The position numbers and the translations under genes were made by a program. This document shows, in pieces, positions 57,930-64,000 of a stretch of DNA of 64,000 nucleotides. Source of the DNA: Stomoxys calcitrans. Its lineage: Eukaryota; Arthropoda; Insecta; Diptera; Muscidae. The notes under the pieces were generated by a model, which saw only the letters and a list, made by a program, of their open reading frames with translations, ran no database searches and had not been told where the DNA came from. The stretch covers positions 93,595,582 through 93,659,581 of the forward strand of contig NC_081552.1 in the NCBI RefSeq assembly GCF_963082655.1. Reading direction: 5' to 3'. How positions within the stretch are numbered: the first letter of the stretch is position 1; every line of letters begins with the position of its first letter.

Positions 57930-60352
57930 AAGGACCATGATTTGCGGATCTGCATCTGGAATGTCCGCACTCTTCATAAAGAAGGTGCAGTATACTAGCT
58001 GGCGGATGAATCAGAGAAGTACAAGGCAGATATAATCGCCTTATAGGTAATGCGATGGATTGGAAATGGCGCCACTACAACACCAAACTGTGACGAACTA
58101 TACTATAGCTGCCATAACACGAGAAACACCTTGTATCCAGCTTTACTCCGGTGGATGAGAGGCTAGCCACAATCCGCATAAAAGCCAAACTCTTCAACAT
58201 CAGCCTTATTTGTGCCCATGCCCCGATGGAAGACAAGGACGAACAGACCAAGGATATTTTCTATGAGCGCCTATAGAGAGAATATGACCGCTGCCCCGCC
58301 CATGATATTTAAACCATTCTGGGAGATTTTAATGCGAAGATAGGGAAGGAAGACATTTTTCGTCCAACAGTCAGAAAGTTAAGCCTCCACGATATTACGT
58401 CCAGTAATGGATTGAGGTTGATAGATTTCGCCGCATCAAAAAACATGGTAGTTGAAGCACCAGATTTCAACATAAAAATATTCACAAAGCCACATGGCTG
58501 TCACCCGATCAAAACACGAAAAACCAAATTGATTACGTTGTGATAGATGGAAGGCATTCATGCGGCGTGTTAGATGTACGATCGATCCGTGGAGCGGATA
58601 TAGATTCGGACCATTACCTTGTTGCAACAAAGGTTCGCACCCGTTTGAAAATGGCGAAGAAAGTACGGTCTGGCACTGCACGGAAGCTGGACATTGAAAA
58701 GCTGCAAACACAACAGATGGCAGCTGCATGCTTCACTCAACTGACCCAACTGCTTGATGAAAACACTCCTTGTTCCGATGATATAATGGCGCAGTGGCAA
58801 ACTATTGCCCACTACATGGAAAATGCCGCGAAAACCGTACTTGGGTACCGGAGGCCTCCTCCAAGAAACCCTTGGTACGACCAAAAGTGTCGAGATGCTA
58901 CTGAAGCCAAGAATGCGGCATATAGAGCGACCCTGCAATCAGTAGCAACGCCCCAGATGAATGAGAGGTATCGGGAGAAAAGGATAGAGGAGAAACGTCT
59001 TTTCCGCAGAAAGAAAAAGGAAATGGAAAGACTTGAGTGTGAGCGAATTGAGATGTACAGGAGTCAGAATGAAGTCCGGAAATTATACCAAAGAATTATA
59101 CATCAAATCGATGGCTTTGGTGCAGGCACATCCTCCTGCAGAGACCAAGAAGGAAATCTGGTAACTGACACAGATACAATACTGAGGATATGGATAGAAC
59201 ATTTTACCCAACTGCTAGTGTCCGATGTTGACGGTGAAGAGGATACCGCAGAACCAATCAATGATGATGGTATAGAATGTTAAGTGCCCGACTTAAGAAC
59301 AACAAGGCAGCTCGAGCCGACGGGTTATCCGCTGAACTATTTAAGACCGGAGGCGACACGCTGGCTAGAAGAGCGCATAACCGATGATTGGAACCCTCAG
59401 TACACTATATCCCGTACACAAGAAAGGAGAAAAGACGGAATGTGCCAACTACAGAGGAGTAGCCTCCTCCCCATCGCATACAAGATACTCTCGAGCGTAC
59501 TGTGTGAAAGATAAAAACCTATAGTCAATGAGATAATTGGGCCCAATCAATGCGGCCTTAGACCAGGTAAATCTACCCTAAACCAGATATTCACACTGCA
59601 CCAAATCCTGGAAAAGACCCGAGAAGGGCAAATCAACACCTACCATCGCTTTGTTGACTACAAAGTCGCTTTCGATACTCCTTTACGTTTAAAGGTATTT
59701 CAAGCCATGTGTGAGTTTGGTATCCTTCAAAATTAATAAGACTCCGCAGGATGACGCTTGCTGATACGCGTTCTTCTGTAAGATTAGGAAAGAATATCTC
59801 CGAACCATTCAATACTAAACGAGGTTTCAGACAAGGAGACAGCCTCTCGTGTGATCTCTTTAATATCCTGCTGAAGAAGATTATACGAGATGCAGATGTG
59901 AATAGATATGGCACACTAATCACAAGAGAACACATGCTACTCGCCTATGCCGACAACATCGACATCATAGGTCGGTCACCGGAAGTAGTAACTGCTGCCT
60001 TTGAAAGAATCGAAAGAGAGTCAGTGAAAATGGGTCTGGCAGTAAATGGAGATAAGACGAAATGGATGGTTTCCACTCCCTAAACGCCTTGTACAACCGA
60101 GCAGATTAAGAAAATGGAGAGAGTTGGGAACCACAACTTTAAAGTAGTCAGTAACTTTATCTTCCTCGGCACCGACGTAACAAAATACGACGGCTTGGTC
60201 ATGTTGTCAGAATGGATGAAGAAGCTCCAGCAAAAAAGTTTTTTGAAGGCAACCAAGGTGGTACACGTAAACCGGAAAGACCAAAAGCCCGATGCAAAGA
60301 TCAAGTGGTGGGAGACACCTCGAAACATTGTGTCAGAGATTTTAGAATGAGC
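57930..60352 (+). pseudogene. RTE-like LINE: endonuclease and reverse transcriptase, near full-length
   Basis: Endonuclease: LRICIWNVRTLHKEGAV (about 57945-57995), LISLICAHAPMEDKDEQ-like block (about 58195-58245) and ILGDFNAKIGKED (about 58316-58355), broken by stops. A 248-codon frame, 58540-59283, covers the end of the endonuclease (DSDHYLVATKVRTRL) and the lysine/arginine-rich linker. The RT follows in several frames: LKNNKAARADGLSAELFKTGG (about 59293-59360), NYRGV...LPIAYKILSSVLCER (about 59450-59511), and 59751-60083 with GFRQGDSLSCDLFNILL. The catalytic box reads AYADN (about 59943-59960), where YADD is expected. It ends with a C-terminal fragment (60110-60200) homologous to 30354-30782, then a deletion. 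Confidence 0.88.
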
Positions 60353-60365
60353 GCAGAAGATCGAG
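60353..60365. repeat. target-site duplication of SINE, left copy
   Basis: GCAGAAGATCGAG, identical to 60635-60647. A perfect 13-bp direct repeat flanking the SINE, the mark of LINE-driven insertion. Confidence 0.93.
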
Positions 60366-60634
60366 GGAGGCCACCATAGCGCAGAGGTTAGCATGTCCGC
60401 CTATGACGCTGAACGCTAGGATTTGAATCCTGGCAAGACCATCCGAAAAATTTTCAGCGGTGGCTTTCCCCTCCTAATGCTGGCAACATTTGTGCCATGT
60501 AAAACTTCTCGCCAAAGAGGTGTCGCACTGTGGCATTGAGCTTAAACTTGAATCGGACTGCACTCATTAATAGGTGAGAAGTTTGCCCCTGTTCCTTAGT
60601 GGAATGTTCATGGGCAAAATTTGTTTTAGCATTT
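60366..60634 (+). mobile_element. tRNA-derived SINE, complete
   Basis: The head GGAGGCCACCATAGCGCAGAGGTTAGCATG contains the RNA polymerase III A box (TAGCGCAGAGGTTAGC). The B box GGATTTGAATCC lies at about 60418-60431, where tRNA genes have GGTTCGAATCC. The body is shared with the four other SINE copies ('cggactgcactcatt', 'gttcatgggcaaaatttg'). The 3' end is TTTAGCATTT rather than a long A tail. It depends on a partner LINE for reverse transcription. Perfect target duplication on both sides. Confidence 0.92.
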
Positions 60635-60720
60635 GCAGAAGATCGAGGCGTTTGTCACGCTATTCTACGTTCGGCTAGTGGAACAAATGTTCTGTCATAT
60701 CCAATTAAAGTATGTAAAGT
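60635..60720 (+). mobile_element. RTE-like LINE 3' end, after SINE
   Basis: Starts with the right target duplication GCAGAAGATCGAG and continues 'gcgtttgtcacgctattctacgttcggctagtggaacaaatg', the natural continuation of the LINE C-terminus and 3' region cut at 60352. Confidence 0.75.
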
Positions 60721-61059
60721 AAGTTGTTTGTACATAGGTGTTTTGGTACAGTTTGGTAAGGCGTTTGTAAACATTCATTGGAATGGATGGAACACAGGTT
60801 CAATGCTCAGTAGCGCAAAACAGCTTTTTACAATCTTTTAAAAAACTGTGCATAGAAGTTGTCAAAATGTGAACGAATGTGGGCATTTTATTCACAAAAT
60901 CTGTTGTTGGTTTATGAACATTTATTATTGATCTGGTAACATTTGTGTGTTGATTCACTTTAATGAACGGATGTGGTCACTTTGTCAACGCCGTGCTTGA
61001 TTTTTTCTATGGGTGTAGAGACGTAATTACAACAAAATTTTCGCTCACATTGCAAAGAA
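60721..61059. other. no recognised content
   Basis: Short stretch without domain. Words such as 'gaacgaatgtgg' and 'gaacggatgtggtcac' recur loosely. Confidence 0.4.
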
Positions 61060-61195
61060 TTTAAATTTTTTAAGGACAAAAATACAAAATTTTTTAAAGG
61101 CAATAAAAATTAATTTTTTTTCTCCGGGCCGCTAAATAATTTTTTCTAACGACAACATTGTAATGAATGTGTTCTTAGGACAAAATTTTAATGAA
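61060..61195. repeat. degenerate short tandem repeat
   Basis: The 'aaggacaaaattttaatgaaaattttt' motif family, as at 11836 and 28436, ending at the start of a Helentron B. Confidence 0.55.
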
Positions 61196-61330
61196 AATTT
61201 TTATACCCACCAACGAAGGATGGGGGTATATTCATTTTGTCATTCCGTTTACAACACATCGAAATATCCATTTCCAATCCTATAAAGTTTATATATTCTT
61301 GATTAGCATAAAAATCTAAGCTCGATATAA
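61196..61330 (+). mobile_element. Helentron B 5' end fragment
   Basis: TTTTTATACCCACCAACGAAGGATGGGGGTATATTC, then 'cattccgtttacaacacatcgaaatatcc' and 'atatattcttgattagcataaaaatc'. The rest of the element is missing. Confidence 0.85.
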
Positions 61331-61776
61331 AATCTAAGATGATATAAAATTTGGAAAATAAAACTCCCGTATGTCACATATTACCAATTATTAACACCAA
61401 CAATCATATATTGAGTAAATTTTAAAAAATGACAAAATATCTCACGGTGATTATTGGAACTACATATGTTGGTAAATTGGCAAATACTTTAGGATTACTA
61501 ATGTGAATATATTAATTTCTATTAAATTTATATTTAAAAAATATACAATATAAGCATTTCTATCTTAAAATACTGAAAGAACAAAATTCTGTTATTTGTT
61601 GCACAAGATATACGTCTATATAGCACAAGCTATAATTATATCTAAGGCCAGTTATAATTATATCCAAATCTAAATACAGTTATATATAACATATCTCTTT
61701 GGATATAATTATATATACCAGATATAATTATATCTGGCTCCATATCCAAATATATCTACTACCAAATATAGTTATA
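61331..61776. other. AT-rich region with palindromic TATAATTATATC words
   Basis: From about 61615 to 61776 the word GATATAATTATATC and variants recur. One perfect 20-bp palindrome, CCAGATATAATTATATCTGG, is at 61718-61737. No element assignment. Confidence 0.55.
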
Positions 61777-61982
61777 TTGGGTTGGCCAAAAAGTAATTGC
61801 GGATTTTTCATATAGTCGGCGTTACAAATTTTTTTTACAGCTTGTGACTCTGTAATTGCATTCTTTCTTCTGTCAGTTATCAGCTGTTACTTTTAGCTTG
61901 CTTTAGAAAAAAAGTGTAAGTTTTATTAAAAATGCATTTACCTTCTTTTAAAAAATCCGCAATTACTTTTTGGGCAACCCAA
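61777..61982 (+). mobile_element. mini-mariner, TA flanked
   Basis: Ends TTGGGTTGGCCAAAAAGTAATTG and ATTACTTTTTGGGCAACCCAA, about 206 bp, shorter than the 236-bp form because the 'gtttatttgattaaagttcattctaag' part is missing. Confidence 0.93.
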
Positions 61983-62004
61983 TATATAGCAACAGTTGAA
62001 TTTA

Positions 62005-62231
62005 TTGGGTTGCCCAAAAAGTAATTGCGGATTTTCATATAGTCGGCGTTGACAAATTTTTTCACAGCTTGTGACTCTGTAATTGCATTCTTTCTTCTGG
62101 CAGTTATCAGCTGTAACTTTTAGCTTGCTTTAGAAAAAAAGTGCAAAAAAAAGTATATTTGATTATAGTTCATTCTAAGTTTTATTAAAAATGCATTTAC
62201 TTTCTTTTAAAAAATCCGCAATTACTTTTGG
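62005..62231 (+). mobile_element. mini-mariner, 3' end truncated
   Basis: Starts TTGGGTTGCCCAAAAAGTAATTG after TA, 22 bases beyond the previous copy and in the same orientation. It reaches 'ccgcaattactttt' and then lacks the final GGGCAACCCAA. Confidence 0.9.
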
Positions 62232-62264
62232 ATATGACATGGATATTTGTTTACTCGGGAAGAC

Positions 62265-62332
62265 AAAATTTCAATGAAATTATTTCTACAATTTTTTTGA
62301 AATAATTGTAGAAGTAATTTCATTGAAATTTT
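62265..62332. repeat. 29-bp-arm hairpin
   Basis: 62265-62293 (AAAATTTCAATGAAATTATTT...) and 62304-62332 are inverted copies with one mismatch, with a 10-base loop. It belongs to the AAAATTTCAATGAAA repeat family and would form a strong stem. Confidence 0.85.
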
Positions 62333-62796
62333 GTATTTTGAGAAAATTTAATTTTATTCAGTGTTCGGAAAAAAATACATTACAATTTTGGGCACAGAAC
62401 AAATTTCATTACTTTAAACATTTCCATTATAATTTTGTCCTAAGAAAAAATTCATTAAAATTTTGAAAAATTCTCTAAAGGAAAAATTTGGTCTATGGCC
62501 GGGCTATGTCGTCATTATTTTTTTTAAAGCCAACATTTTAATGAAAATTTCTATAAACTTCTGTGATTTTATTGTTGACCTTTGGAATTTTATAACTTCG
62601 TCTTCTTGGTTTGGCTCGAGGTCATCGAACAATTTACAAAAACATGTGTTGGTGTTTTATTTAATTGTTTTATTTGTAATTTTTACCAATATTTCGACCA
62701 CCGCCGGTGATCTTCATCAGGGTTTTAACTATAAATTTAACAAACAAGTAATTTTACAAAAAATTAAAAACATTTATACATTTGAAAATAATTACA
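62333..62796. other. AT-rich, short repeat words, otherwise unrecognised
   Basis: Contains further 'ctaagaaaaaattcattaaaattttg' repeats to about 62545 and then unique sequence. The 114-codon frame 62463-62807 crosses into a Helentron and is not considered real. Confidence 0.45.
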
Positions 62797-64000
62797 TTTT
62801 GATATAGCTTCCATATAAACCGATCCTGGGTCTTGACTTCTTGAGCCTCTAGAGTGCGCAATTCTGGTCCGATTGGGATGAAATTTTGCACGACGTGTTT
62901 TGTTATAATATACAACAACTGTGCCAAGTATGGTTTAAATCGGTTCATAACCTGATATAGCTGCCACATAAACCGATCTCGGGTCTTGACTTCTTAAGCC
63001 TTTAGAGTGCGCAATTCTTATCCGATTGGAACGAAATTTCGCACTAGTATTTTGTTGTGATATCCAACAACTGTGCCAAGTATGGTTCAAATCGGTTCAT
63101 AACCTGATATAGCTGCCATATAAACCGATCTCGGGTCTTGATTTCTTGAGCCTCTAGAGTGCGGAATTCTTATCCGATTGGAATGAAATTTTGCACGACG
63201 TGTTTTGTTATAATATACAACAACTGTGCCAAGTATGGTTTAAATCGGTTCATAACCTGATATAGCTGCCACATAAACCGATCTCGGGTCTTGACTTCTT
63301 GAGCCTTTAGAGTGCGCAATTCTTATCCGATTGGAACGAAATTTCGCACTAGTATTTTGTTATGATATCCAACAACTGTGCCAAGTATGGTTTAAATCGG
63401 TTCATAACCTGATATAGCTGTCATATAAACAGATCTGGGGACTTGACTTCTTGAGCTTCTAGAGGGCGCAATTCCTATCCGATTTGGCTGAAATTCGGCA
63501 AGACGTCTTTTATTGTTACTTTCAACAACTATATCAAATAAGGTTGAAATCGGTTCATAACCCGATATATCTGCCATATAAATCGATCTGGGATCTTGAC
63601 TTCTTGAGCCTCTAGAGGTCGCAATTATTATCCGATTTGCCTGAAATTTTGTACGACGGATTCTCTCATGACCATCAACATACGTGTTTATTATGGTCTG
63701 AATCGGTCTATAGCCCGATACAGCTCCCATATAAATCGAACTCTCTATTTTACTTCTTGAGCCCCCAAAGGGCGCAATTCTTATTCGAATTGGCTGACGT
63801 TTTACACAGGTCTCCAACATATAATTTAATTGTGGTCCAAACCGGACCATATCTTGATATCGCTCTAATAGCAGAGCAAATCTTTTCTTATATCATTTTT
63901 TTGCCTAAGAAGAGATGCCGGGAAAATAACTCGACAAATGCGATCCGTGGTGGAGGGTATATAAGATTCGGCCCGGCCGAACTTAGCACGCTTTTACTTG
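62797..64000 (+). mobile_element. Helentron, subfamily A, 5' truncated
   Basis: Begins inside the first unit ('ttttgatatagcttccatataaaccgatcc'). Units follow: two nearly identical blocks of about 305 bases at 62940-63245 and 63245-63400, then the fixed 3' part. It ends with hairpin TTCGGCCCGGCCGAA and CTTTTACTTG exactly at the last base of the window. The frame 63392-63850 (-) is a translation of the repeats. Confidence 0.9.

Noticed and set aside
60366..60440. Possible tRNA gene
   Set aside because: A and B boxes are present, but the region does not fold into a cloverleaf by eye and is repeated with a common non-tRNA body, so it is a SINE head.
62463..62807. 114-codon frame with hydrophobic stretches
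   Set aside because: It spans a short-repeat region and ends within a Helentron; there is no conserved motif.
63392..63850. 152-codon minus-strand frame
   Set aside because: It is the translation of Helentron tandem units; the same peptide words recur in every copy and are broken in most.

Overview
The window reads as non-genic, transposon-packed DNA from a dipteran genome. The families point to a higher (calyptrate/muscid-like) fly; that placement is an inference from repeat types, not a database match. The sequence is AT-rich. I found no convincing host gene exon, tRNA or rRNA gene, CRISPR array or prokaryotic operon. Almost every long reading frame is a decayed transposon protein or a chance frame inside a repeat.

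Main families: (1) About two dozen copies, in both orientations, of a DINE-1/INE-1-like (Helentron) element. Its 5' end is TTTTTATACCCTCCACC, followed by a GTCY-rich stretch and 153-bp tandem units. Its 3' end is a TTCGGCCCGGCCGAA hairpin and then CTTAGCACGCTTTTACTTG. (2) A non-autonomous Helitron with 5' TC, 3' GC-rich hairpin and CTAG. (3) A D34D mariner with a decayed transposase at 16.4-17.3 kb and about 236-bp deletion derivatives. (4) A second Tc1/mariner-superfamily relic at 49.2-50.0 kb. (5) A degraded errantivirus-type Ty3/Gypsy element with gag, pol and env at 34.8-41.8 kb. (6) Many broken non-LTR retrotransposons, both RTE-like and Jockey/R1/LOA-like. (7) tRNA-derived SINEs. (8) A hAT-like element of about 3.6 kb. 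(9) A solo LTR.

Layout: 0-0.5 kb large inverted repeat; 0.9-2.6 kb RTE-like LINE (minus); 2.8-7.4 kb Helentrons, one split by a solo LTR; 7.5-11.8 kb Helitrons flanking a Helentron; 12-16.2 kb Helentron pieces; 16.4-17.3 kb mariner; 17.3-24.1 kb LINE tails, SINE, Helentron; 24.1-24.9 kb (TA)n array; 25-26.6 kb no identifiable content; 26.6-28.3 kb Helitron piece and Jockey-like LINE; 28.4-32.0 kb hAT-like element with nested passengers; 32.6-34.7 kb Helitron inserted cleanly in a Helentron; 34.8-41.8 kb errantivirus; 41.8-48.2 kb Helentron copies; 49.2-51.8 kb mariner-like relic, SINE, CAG-rich element, LINE piece; 51.8-55.0 kb Helitron split by a Helentron; 55.0-60.7 kb LINEs with a SINE; 61-64 kb paired mini-mariners and a Helentron that ends at the last base of the window.

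The most informative content is the nesting. Several insertions can be read to the base because the split host repeat is recognisable on both sides: Helitron into Helentron at A|T, solo LTR into Helentron with a 5-bp duplication, hAT-like into Helentron with an 8-bp duplication, and SINE into LINE with a perfect 13-bp duplication. No cellular pathway is encoded here.
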